A stretch of DNA of 64,000 nt from Shewanella chilikensis (lineage in GTDB: Bacteria; Pseudomonadota; Gammaproteobacteria; Enterobacterales; Shewanellaceae): the NCBI RefSeq assembly GCF_002836945.1, contig NZ_NIJM01000009.1:43797-107796 (forward strand). The letters run 5' to 3'. This document shows positions 39,868-47,456 of the stretch, in pieces. The stretch's first letter is position 1; every line of letters begins with the position of its first letter. The translations under genes and the position numbers were made by a program. Below the pieces are notes generated by a model. That model was given only the letters and a program-made list of their open reading frames with translations, searched no databases and had not been told where the DNA came from.

Positions 39868-41688
39868 ATGCGCATGCTGTCCCTGCTCTGGCTCGCTGTC
39901 GCGACGTTACCCGGCGCCGCACTTGCCGAACCAGCCACCCAAGCCAACACCTACATCAATGATGCCATTTTGCCGCCGCTCAAACCCTGGAGTGGTGCCA
40001 GCGAGGCCTTAATGCGCCCAGCCGACGACAGCTGGGCCACGCCGTTTGAGCAATCCGGCGGTATTGAAAGCCCAAGTTATCAGCAAACCTTTGCCTGGCT
40101 GGATAGGCTGATGACCCAGAGCAACAAGCTTAACAAGGTGAGCCTGGGCAAGAGCCCCCAAGGCCGGGATATCTGGATGATAGTGGCCAGCGCCGAAGGT
40201 GCCGCCACCCCGGCACAGCTGAGACGCAACCACAAGCCCAATGTTCTGGTGCAAGCCGGGATCCACTCGGGTGAAATTGATGGCAAAGATGCCGGCATGA
40301 TGTTATTGCGGGATATCATAGTCGGCGACAAGGCCGAGCTGTTGGAACAGGTCAACCTGCTGTTTGTGCCGATTTTCAGTGTCGATGCGCACGAGCGCTC
40401 CAGCCAAAGCAACCGGGTTAACCAACGCGGCCCGCTGAACATGGGCTGGCGAACCACCAGCCAAAACATCAACCTCAATCGTGACTACGCCAAGGCCGAT
40501 AGCATAGAGATGCAACACATGCTGACCGCCATCAACGACTGGCAGCCGCAGCTGTATATCGATGTGCATGTCACCGACGGTATCGACTACCAATATGATG
40601 TGACCTTTGGTTACAACCTGTCTCAGGGGCTGAGTCCCGCCGGCTACAACTGGCTACAACAGGAATATCGCCCGGCGATAGAACAGGCTCTGACCCAGGC
40701 AGGTCATATCCCGGGGCCCTTGGTCTTCGCCTTGGACAATACCGATTTGAGCAAGGGCATGTCACTGTGGAATGCTTCGGCCCGCTACTCCAACGGCTAT
40801 GGCGATGCCAGACACCTGCCGACAATATTGATTGAAAATCACAGCCTCAAACCGTTCCGGCAACGGGTACTGGGCACTTATGTGATGCTGGAGCAAACCC
40901 TCAAGACGGTGGGCGCCAAAGCGACCAAGTTGCGCGCGGCGATAGAGAAAGATAAGTACCGCTATCCACGACTGGTGACCCTGACCTGGAAGTCACAAAA
41001 GCAGCCGCAGGGCTGGGATTTCAAAGGCATAGACTATCAACTGGAACAGAGCTCTGTTTCGGGCAAACAAGTGGTGCGCTGGACTGGCGAGCCTAAGCTT
41101 TATCCCAACCTGCCGGTAATAGGCAACACAGAGGCAGATATTAGGGTCAGTCGCCCGGCCGCTTACTATATTCCGCCTCAGTGGCAAGAGGCGATTGCCA
41201 AGCTATCGCTGCACGGCATTCGTATGAGCCGCCTGGAACAACCTCAAACACTGAAGCTGCAACAGTATCGCCTCAGCGAACCCCAGTTCGCCGCCAGTGA
41301 CTATGAAGGCCGCCAAAGAGTCAGTGCCAAAGCCAAACTGGAAAAGGTTGAACTCACCTTACCCGTCGGTACCGTCAAAATAAGCACTGAGCAGCCGCTT
41401 GGCGATCTGGCGATGATACTGCTGGAGCCGCAATCGCCCGACTCACTGCTGCAGTGGGGTCTGTTCAACACCATATTCACCCGCACCGAATATATTGAGG
41501 ACTACGCGGTTGAACCTTTGGCACAACAGATGCTGGCCAACTCCAAAGCGCTCCAGGCTGAATTTGACCAGGCGCTCAAAGACCCGGCTTTTGCCGCCGA
41601 TGCCAAGGCCAGACTGCGTTGGTTCTACGAGCGCAGCCCTTACTATGACAAGGCTTACCAGGCTTATCCCGTCTATCGCGCCAGATAG
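39868..41688 (+). CDS. Exported zinc carboxypeptidase of family M14
   Basis: A 606-residue peptidase with a signal peptide (MRMLSLLWLAVATLPGAALA). M14 domain about residues 60-340: zinc ligands HSGE (GIHSGEIDGKD) and the later His in YIDVHVTDG; NxNRD-type substrate motif NINLNRDYAKAD; and the region TILIENHSLKP, where the catalytic Glu may lie. A beta-rich C-terminal region of about 250 residues of unknown role follows. It should release C-terminal amino acids from peptides in the periplasm or outside the cell. By divergent position and shared repeats it may belong to the histidine/urocanate group, supplying free amino acids; that link is inference. Confidence 0.85.
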   Translation: MRMLSLLWLAVATLPGAALAEPATQANTYINDAILPPLKPWSGASEALMRPADDSWATPFEQSGGIESPSYQQTFAWLDRLMTQSNKLNKVSLGKSPQGRDIWMIVASAEGAATPAQLRRNHKPNVLVQAGIHSGEIDGKDAGMMLLRDIIVGDKAELLEQVNLLFVPIFSVDAHERSSQSNRVNQRGPLNMGWRTTSQNINLNRDYAKADSIEMQHMLTAINDWQPQLYIDVHVTDGIDYQYDVTFGYNLSQGLSPAGYNWLQQEYRPAIEQALTQAGHIPGPLVFALDNTDLSKGMSLWNASARYSNGYGDARHLPTILIENHSLKPFRQRVLGTYVMLEQTLKTVGAKATKLRAAIEKDKYRYPRLVTLTWKSQKQPQGWDFKGIDYQLEQSSVSGKQVVRWTGEPKLYPNLPVIGNTEADIRVSRPAAYYIPPQWQEAIAKLSLHGIRMSRLEQPQTLKLQQYRLSEPQFAASDYEGRQRVSAKAKLEKVELTLPVGTVKISTEQPLGDLAMILLEPQSPDSLLQWGLFNTIFTRTEYIEDYAVEPLAQQMLANSKALQAEFDQALKDPAFAADAKARLRWFYERSPYYDKAYQAYPVYRAR

Positions 41689-41720
41689 GCCCTGACAATA
41701 AGCTATCCAGGAGTCGAGCG

Positions 41721-42137
41721 ATGAAGCAGCAGAATGAGTTACAGGGAGGCTGCCTGTGTGGCGCCATACGTTATCGGCTCGAGGGTGAACCGTTCGATGC
41801 CGACCACTGTTACTGCAGTCAATGCCGTAAGAGCACAGGGGCTGTGGTGGGCAGTTGGATGGACTTCAGGCTGGAGCAACTCACTTGGCAGGGGGAAGCC
41901 GTGCGGGAATATGCCTCTTCGGCCAAGATCTGCCGCGGCTTTTGTCCGAATTGTGGCACCAGCCTGAGTTATCGCAGTCTCGACCATCCAGAATTTATCA
42001 GCTTGAGTATTGCTTCTTTGGATGACCCAGACAGGGTGGCACCCAGATATCATATCTACTGCGCCGACAAACCCGCCTGGCTGCAGATTACTGACGACTG
42101 CCCCCGTTATCCCGGCAATCGCAGTCAAGGCGGCTAG
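41721..42137 (+). CDS. GFA/CENP-V family zinc protein
   Basis: A 138-residue protein of the glutathione-dependent formaldehyde-activating (GFA) family. Zinc-binding cysteines are seen in GGCLCGAIRY, HCYCSQCRKSTG and FCPNCGTSL. Many members bind S-hydroxymethyl-glutathione only doubtfully and their real roles are unknown. It is cytosolic. AGGAG precedes the ATG; the peptidase gene ends 32 bases upstream, so read-through is possible. A strong terminator follows. Confidence 0.88.
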   Translation: MKQQNELQGGCLCGAIRYRLEGEPFDADHCYCSQCRKSTGAVVGSWMDFRLEQLTWQGEAVREYASSAKICRGFCPNCGTSLSYRSLDHPEFISLSIASLDDPDRVAPRYHIYCADKPAWLQITDDCPRYPGNRSQGG

Positions 42138-42164
42138 TCGTCGGCAGAAGCGTAATGGCGCAAT

Positions 42165-42192
42165 AAAAAATCCGCTCTGTGGCGGATTTTTT
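42165..42192. terminator. Bidirectional terminator between GFA and HemN-like genes
   Basis: AAAAAATCCGC / GCGGATTTTTT (42165-42175, 42182-42192), loop TCTGTG; symmetrical, so it serves both converging genes. Confidence 0.87.
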
Positions 42193-42212
42193 ATCATTGA
42201 TTGAGTCAAAGC

Positions 42213-43550
42213 TTACATATCACAAGGCTTCAGCGGTTTACGCAGCTGCGCCCGGACATTATCCATACCGGAGTAAAACTCTTTCATCATCAGCAGACCC
42301 ATCATCTTGCCGTTATCGGTAATGATCAGCTCATCCGGATTTTTAGGGTCATTCTTGATGGCGCCAATCAGCTTCATCGAGCTCATCTCTTTGAACAGCG
42401 CCGTGTCCAGATTAACGCCAAAGGTATCGCGGAAATACTTGCGTGATAGACGGCCAGAGAACATTCCCAGCAGGAAACGATACTGCATCACATCTTTCTT
42501 GCTGTACTGCTTTTGCTGCTCAACACCCATCTTGCCGCTGGCGATCCGCTCCTGATACTTGCGCAGCGAGAAAGTATTCACATGCAGGGTATCGTTGAGG
42601 AAACTGAATGAGCCTGAACCCACACCCAGATATTCGTCGTAGTCGATAACGTACTCGTCAAAGCCCTCATCGTTGGCCTTACCAAAGGCCCAGGCCGACA
42701 ACTGGTTGTACTGGCCATTGAGGGTATTGAGGATCATCCGGTACTGGTTGGCCATATCGGCCTGCGGCGCTGCCAGTTTCCCTTTGACGCTCTTGCGGGT
42801 CTGGTGGGTGATCATCAGGGGATAAGTGGTGATCTGGCGTGGATCCAGTCTGGAAGCCATATCCAAGTCATGCTGGATCACTTCGTCTGTCTGACCGCGG
42901 AAACCGAAGATCAGATCGACATTGATAATAGGAAACAGCTCTTTGGCGGCCATGATCTTGTCGAATGTCTGCTGGCCGGTACCGAACTTTTCCAACCTGT
43001 CTGTCATCTTGAGGATGTCATCATTAAAGCTCTGCACCCCGATGGACATGCGGTCAACCAAGCCCTTGAGTTGTTTAAAACCAGGGCTGTCCAGGTGCTG
43101 AGGGTCCGATTCACAGGAGACTTCCTTGATGGAAGGGAACAGGGTCTTGGCATACTCGATAGTGCGCGCCAGTTCATCTTCCAGCACAGTCGTAGTGCCG
43201 CCGCCTATGTACATGGACTCGAAGTCATAGCCCAACTGCTTGACCATATCCATCTCTTTACGTAGCGCCACAAAATAAGCGCGGGCCTTGTCTTCCTTGA
43301 ACAGGAAACGATGGAAGGTACAGTAAGAGCAAAGCGTGTGACAGAAAGGGATATGGGCATAGAGCATGTATTTCTTGCCCTCTACCGGTGCCGGCATCAC
43401 ATCCGCAGAAATAGTGTCCAGCCTCAGGTTCTTATCAACATAGTACTGCATCACCTGCTCCATAGCCCCCAGCATCCAGTTGGGTACTGTGATATTGGCT
43501 TGGTATGGGGTGACCAGTTGGCGATCGAGAGTTTGGATAATTGACGACAT
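42213..43550 (-). CDS. HemN-like radical SAM protein
   Basis: A 445-residue radical SAM enzyme of the coproporphyrinogen III oxidase-like group. The 4Fe-4S motif CxxxCxxC is HIPFCHTLCSYCTF, and the SAM-binding GGGTT motif (YIGGGTTTVL) follows. GVQSFNDDILKM and DLIFGFRGQT are typical for the group. Compared with HemN (about 455 residues), it lacks a clear N-terminal HemN extension, so it could be a heme-related protein such as HutW or HemW rather than the true oxidase. It stands alone. A family member lies near the fdh genes in other Shewanella, as here. Confidence 0.82.
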   Translation of the reverse strand: MSSIIQTLDRQLVTPYQANITVPNWMLGAMEQVMQYYVDKNLRLDTISADVMPAPVEGKKYMLYAHIPFCHTLCSYCTFHRFLFKEDKARAYFVALRKEMDMVKQLGYDFESMYIGGGTTTVLEDELARTIEYAKTLFPSIKEVSCESDPQHLDSPGFKQLKGLVDRMSIGVQSFNDDILKMTDRLEKFGTGQQTFDKIMAAKELFPIINVDLIFGFRGQTDEVIQHDLDMASRLDPRQITTYPLMITHQTRKSVKGKLAAPQADMANQYRMILNTLNGQYNQLSAWAFGKANDEGFDEYVIDYDEYLGVGSGSFSFLNDTLHVNTFSLRKYQERIASGKMGVEQQKQYSKKDVMQYRFLLGMFSGRLSRKYFRDTFGVNLDTALFKEMSSMKLIGAIKNDPKNPDELIITDNGKMMGLLMMKEFYSGMDNVRAQLRKPLKPCDM

Positions 43551-43783
43551 AAGGCTTCCTGTTAGTTTTGCTAATCCTTAGATACCACAATCAGTTAGAT
43601 TATTTCCAAGGTACTGCCAGCTGTTTGTAGACTACCTCCTGTGGAGTAGTCAAAACGTGAACTGGCTAGAAGATAACAATACCTATCAGTATCGGAAGTG
43701 ATGTTTTGTTAAGCAGATCATGTTTTAGCATTAACGTATGAAAAATCAACCTTTCGAGGGGTGTCTTTACATCAGGCAACAAA

Positions 43784-43803
43784 AAGGGGTCCTTAGACCC
43801 CTT
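43784..43803 (-). terminator. Terminator of the second chemoreceptor
   Basis: Stem AAGGGGTC / GACCCCTT (43784-43791, 43796-43803), loop CTTA; on the minus strand it is followed by TTTTTG. Confidence 0.8.
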
Positions 43804-43807
43804 ATAT

Positions 43808-45394
43808 TCAGTTGAGCTTAAACTGTCTGACCACGCTGGTGAGCTGATCTTTGGCGGCTGCCAGCGCCGCTGTGCTGCCGAGTGTTGCTTTACCGCTCTG
43901 ATTCAGCTCCTCAACCATTTCGCGAATAACGCTGAGGTTGCGGGTAATCTCTTCAGAAACTGAACTCTGCTCTTCGGCGGCCGTAGCTATCTGAGTGCTG
44001 AGGCCATTGATATCAAACACATGCTCGGTCAGCCCCTGCAGACTTTCGGCCACCAGTGTCGTGGTATCGGCCGTTGCCTGACAGCTTTGGCGGGTACGAT
44101 TCATGGCATTGACTGCAGAATCGGCGCCTTGACGCAGCTGCTCCAACATATTGTTGATCTCTGAAGTACTGGCCTGGGTGCGTGCTGCCAATGCCCTGAC
44201 TTCATCGGCCACTACGGCAAAGCCGCGCCCTTGTTCACCAGCACGGGCCGCTTCAATGGCCGCATTCAGTGCCAACAGGTTGGTTTGCTCGGCAATCTCA
44301 CCTATTACGTCCAGTACGCCGGCTATTCTGCGGGTGCTCTCATCCATCTCGGCTATGGTCTGGGAGGCACAGTCGACCTCGCTGACCAGCGCCATCACAT
44401 TGTTGGAAGCCTGTTCGACCGCCTGACGAGATTCATCTCCTTGAGCTCTGGCCTTATCGGTCAACTGCGCTGCTGAAGCAGCATCGTTGGCAACCCCTTG
44501 GGCGGTAGCGCTCATTTCTTCAACTGCAGTGACGACCTGGTCAGTTTCCAAGGCGTGGGCCTGCAACGCGGCCGAGTTGGACTCAGACTGCACATTGAGC
44601 TCACCGACCTGTTGCGCCATATGTTCAGAAGCTTGGGCAATTTCGCGGATCATGGCTTGTAATCTGTCACTGAGCTGATCCAGATCGGCCGCCAGAGTGC
44701 AGAGTTCATTCTTGCCCTGGATCCCTATCTTATGGGTCAGATCCCCTACCGCCAGTCTGGCGACAGATTGCTGGATCCGGCTGACAATAGCCACCAGATG
44801 GCGGCTCATTAAGAGTGCCATCAGCAGGGAGGTCACTATGGCAAACAGGATAAGTCCGAGCAAAATGGCTTCGGCATCATCTACCTCGGAAACCGTCATT
44901 TCACCTAATTCCTGGTTACGCTTGGTTATCTGCGCCACCAGTTGATTGATCTCGGCACTTACTTCAGGGCCCAGATCTCGCCTTATCGGCGTCAGGACCG
45001 GCTCTGTGTCGGTTCGCTCGGCCAATGCCAACTCATCGAAGTAGAGGCGGGTGTATCTGTCGATCCCTGGTTTGAGGATGGCAATTCGCGCGCCGGCATC
45101 GTTCATAAAGGCAGTGTCAAATTGGCTCAGTCGGGCTATCAGGTCATGCACCTTATCCTGATGCATGCGTACCCCTTGAGTGTTGTGCACCAGGGAAGCC
45201 AGTCGCAGTTGATAGAACTCTTCGCGGATCCCGGCGAAAGTTTCAGTCAGATTGTTGTTGTTCACCAGACGTTCACTGACGTCATTGAGTTGAAAAAATG
45301 CACGATAAGCAAAGATGCCGATCACTATCAGTAGCACACTGGACAGCAAAGACGGCAGCATGGATAGCATGCTGGTTCGAGTATTATTGATCAT
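43808..45394 (-). CDS. Methyl-accepting chemotaxis protein
   Basis: A 528-residue transducer: membrane segment about 11-31, periplasmic four-helix-type sensor of about 145 residues, second segment about 176-197, HAMP about 198-250, and signalling tip [13 protein letters not shown] / [13 protein letters not shown] at 372-402. Typical methylation-region helices flank the tip. The ligand is unknown. The gene stands between the HemN-like gene and the fdh locus and has its own terminator. It differs strongly in sensor domain from the transducer at 1570-3495. Confidence 0.94.
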   Translation of the reverse strand: MINNTRTSMLSMLPSLLSSVLLIVIGIFAYRAFFQLNDVSERLVNNNNLTETFAGIREEFYQLRLASLVHNTQGVRMHQDKVHDLIARLSQFDTAFMNDAGARIAILKPGIDRYTRLYFDELALAERTDTEPVLTPIRRDLGPEVSAEINQLVAQITKRNQELGEMTVSEVDDAEAILLGLILFAIVTSLLMALLMSRHLVAIVSRIQQSVARLAVGDLTHKIGIQGKNELCTLAADLDQLSDRLQAMIREIAQASEHMAQQVGELNVQSESNSAALQAHALETDQVVTAVEEMSATAQGVANDAASAAQLTDKARAQGDESRQAVEQASNNVMALVSEVDCASQTIAEMDESTRRIAGVLDVIGEIAEQTNLLALNAAIEAARAGEQGRGFAVVADEVRALAARTQASTSEINNMLEQLRQGADSAVNAMNRTRQSCQATADTTTLVAESLQGLTEHVFDINGLSTQIATAAEEQSSVSEEITRNLSVIREMVEELNQSGKATLGSTAALAAAKDQLTSVVRQFKLN

Positions 45395-45779
45395 GATGGT
45401 ATCTGATTGAGTGAAGGGAGTTTGTGTAAGTTTGTTACGTTTGTAGAAGTATTTTACATGTGGGTGATTAAATAATCAATTTTCCACAAACAGCGAAATT
45501 GCTTTCAAGCAATTATCTTTAAAGCTTTTTGTTTTGTTTTGGGTGTATTTTTTGCGTCTGAAGGGGATATCGGTTAATCACTTTTTTGTATTGTTGTGTA
45601 ATTATGTTACTTTTCGCTGTTTGCCGCTGGGAAAATAAGCGCTGGATTAAAATAAATTAATCTTAAAAAACAGTTAATTAAAGATTTAAGCCAACAAAGT
45701 AACTTTATATTTCTCTTTAGCTGGCATAAGTACAGAATATAAAAAAATCACCTTGATATTTTTCATTATTGATAAAAAA
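45395..45779. other. AT-rich intergenic region
   Basis: About 385 bases between the chemoreceptor start and the fdhC1 terminator. It contains long A/T runs and no credible gene. The chemoreceptor promoter must be in it, but I see no clear -35/-10 pair. Confidence 0.55.
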
Positions 45780-45803
45780 GCCGTGTCTGTTGACACGGCT
45801 TTT
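45774..45803 (-). terminator. Terminator of the first fdh operon
   Basis: Stem GCCGTGTC / GACACGGC (45780-45787, 45792-45799), loop TGTT, with A-run (T on the minus strand) adjoining and four T on the plus side. Confidence 0.85.
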
Positions 45804-45823
45804 CAGTAGAGTGAGTGCTGACC

Positions 45824-46804
45824 TTAGTCTCTGTATTTCAGAGTACCGTTGGCCTTGATCTCGTCATACCACAGGTTGTGGTGTTGAGTTGCCCAGTTTT
45901 CATCACAGTAACCGGAAATCATACACTCCATACCACCCTCAGACATAACAGTCGCCATGAAGATATGCACTATGGAGAAGGCACAGATGATGATGGCACT
46001 GATTGAGTGCAATATCAGAGCTATCAGGCTCAGGGTACGGCTGGGTTCAAACAGGTTGGGGAACAACAGCAGCATGCCTGAAGCAGAGATGATCAGCCCA
46101 AAGAAAGCAAAGGCCCAGAACCACATCTTCTCACCGGCGTTGGCAAAGCCGGCATCAGGGTGTTTGCCCTTGAAAGGCCCGAAGTTGATGTAACCACCCA
46201 CTACCATGAACCACTTGACGTCATACATCTTGGGCAACTGGTTCTTGGCCCACAACAGCGTCATCAGCGCCCAACCGAACATGAAGGGAATCGCCATCAC
46301 GTCGTGCACTTGCTTGGCGCCATTCACCAGAGAAGCCCAGAAGCCTTCACCCAGATACGGCTGGAAGAAGAAACGCCCTGCCAGCAGCACCAAGCCGGTG
46401 AGGATCAGCAGTAAGCAGGGAATCGCCCCCAGCCAGTGAATGCTCACATCAAACTTGGACCAGCGATGTACCATCTTGCCGGAGAAACCATGGTGCAGTT
46501 TGGAAATACCGTTAACCATGATAAACAGGGCAAAGATGATGATCATACCGAACAGGGCCAGCATCAACCCGGGAGCCAGCCAGTCGCTGCGCAGTTCCAG
46601 TACCCGCAGATCATAGGTGTTGATCGGCTGGTTGTGGAACTGACTGTCGGATGTCGTATAACCCGTTGCCCCATCCTTGAGCTGAGCCCAGATCTGGGCA
46701 TCGCTCGCTTGTGGTTCCACTGGTGCATCAGCACCATTGGCGAAGCATATGGCGCTGAACATGAGCGCAATAGCCAAGCCTATGTGTTTGAACCATTTGT
46801 TCAT
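45824..46804 (-). CDS. fdhC1: Formate dehydrogenase cytochrome b subunit, first copy
   Basis: About 326 residues, the membrane subunit that carries electrons from formate oxidation to the quinone pool through two b-type hemes. It has a signal-type N terminus (HIGLAIALMFSAICFANGA) followed by a soluble stretch, then four membrane segments with conserved histidines (FDVSIHWLGAIPCLLLIL; KQVHDVMAIPFMFGWAL; SIVHIFMATVMSEGG). The family ending GYCDENWATQHHNLWYDEI is the same as in the second copy. GAGG precedes the ATG at 46804. It is the last gene of fdhX1-A1-B1-C1. Confidence 0.93.
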   Translation of the reverse strand: MNKWFKHIGLAIALMFSAICFANGADAPVEPQASDAQIWAQLKDGATGYTTSDSQFHNQPINTYDLRVLELRSDWLAPGLMLALFGMIIIFALFIMVNGISKLHHGFSGKMVHRWSKFDVSIHWLGAIPCLLLILTGLVLLAGRFFFQPYLGEGFWASLVNGAKQVHDVMAIPFMFGWALMTLLWAKNQLPKMYDVKWFMVVGGYINFGPFKGKHPDAGFANAGEKMWFWAFAFFGLIISASGMLLLFPNLFEPSRTLSLIALILHSISAIIICAFSIVHIFMATVMSEGGMECMISGYCDENWATQHHNLWYDEIKANGTLKYRD

Positions 46805-46818
46805 ATTAACCTCTCTCA

Positions 46819-46841
46819 CCGGCCCAGCTAAGCCGGGCCGG
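46819..46841 (-). other. Intercistronic hairpin between fdhB1 and fdhC1
   Basis: Perfect stem CCGGCCC / GGGCCGG (46819-46825, 46835-46841) directly before the fdhC1 ribosome site, with no T-run. It could stabilise the upstream mRNA or tune fdhC translation. The second operon has a similar hairpin at the same junction. Confidence 0.6.
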
Positions 46842-46857
46842 ATATTCGTGCCGTCTG

Positions 46858-47427
46858 TTACTTCCAGGCGCCGTTTTCGGCACCGCGATAAGCCACACGC
46901 TCACGGTAGATGCCGGAAACCACTTCCGCATCACCGGCCAGCAGGGCCTTGGTTGCACAGAGTTCGGCGCACATAGGCAACTTGCCTTCCGCAATACGGT
47001 TGGCACCGTATTTCTGACGCTCGGCGTCCGAATGGTTTTCTTCTGGACCACCGGCACAGAAGGTACATTTGTCCATCTTGCCGCGGGAGCCGAAGGCACC
47101 TGATTTCGGGAACTGAGGTGCGCCGAATGGACATGCATAGAGACAGTAACCACAACCGATACAAGTATCTTTGTTGTGCAGCACTATGCCGTCTTCGGTG
47201 CGGTAGAAGCAGTTGGCAGGACATACGGCCATACAAGGCGCGTCGCTGCAATGCATACAAGCCACAGAGATAGAGGCCTCGCCGGGCTGACCATCCTTGA
47301 TGGTCACCACGCGGCGACGTTGGATACCCCACTCGAGAGCGGAGTCGTTTTCGTTTTTACAAGCGGTGACACAGCCATTACATTCAATGCAGCGCTTGGT
47401 ATCACACAGAAATTTCATTGTAGCCAT
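46858..47427 (-). CDS. fdhB1: Formate dehydrogenase iron-sulfur subunit, first copy
   Basis: A 189-residue electron-transfer subunit with four 4Fe-4S cysteine sets: CDTKRCIECNGCVTACKNEN, CMHCSDAPCMAVCPANC, CIGCGYCLYACPFG, and a fourth divided set (CTFC, later CAELC). It links the FdhA active site to the cytochrome b. It has no signal peptide, so it is exported with FdhA by the Tat system. GAGGAG stands about ten bases before the ATG. The order A-B-C is standard. Confidence 0.95.
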   Translation of the reverse strand: MATMKFLCDTKRCIECNGCVTACKNENDSALEWGIQRRRVVTIKDGQPGEASISVACMHCSDAPCMAVCPANCFYRTEDGIVLHNKDTCIGCGYCLYACPFGAPQFPKSGAFGSRGKMDKCTFCAGGPEENHSDAERQKYGANRIAEGKLPMCAELCATKALLAGDAEVVSGIYRERVAYRGAENGAWK

Positions 47428-47456
47428 AGTGGCAATTCTCCTCGCTTAAGCTGCAC

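Noticed and set aside
42213..43550. Calling the radical SAM gene hemN outright
   Set aside because: The CxxxCxxC and GGGTT motifs are clear, but HemN, HemW and HutW cannot be told apart safely from what is visible, so no symbol is given.
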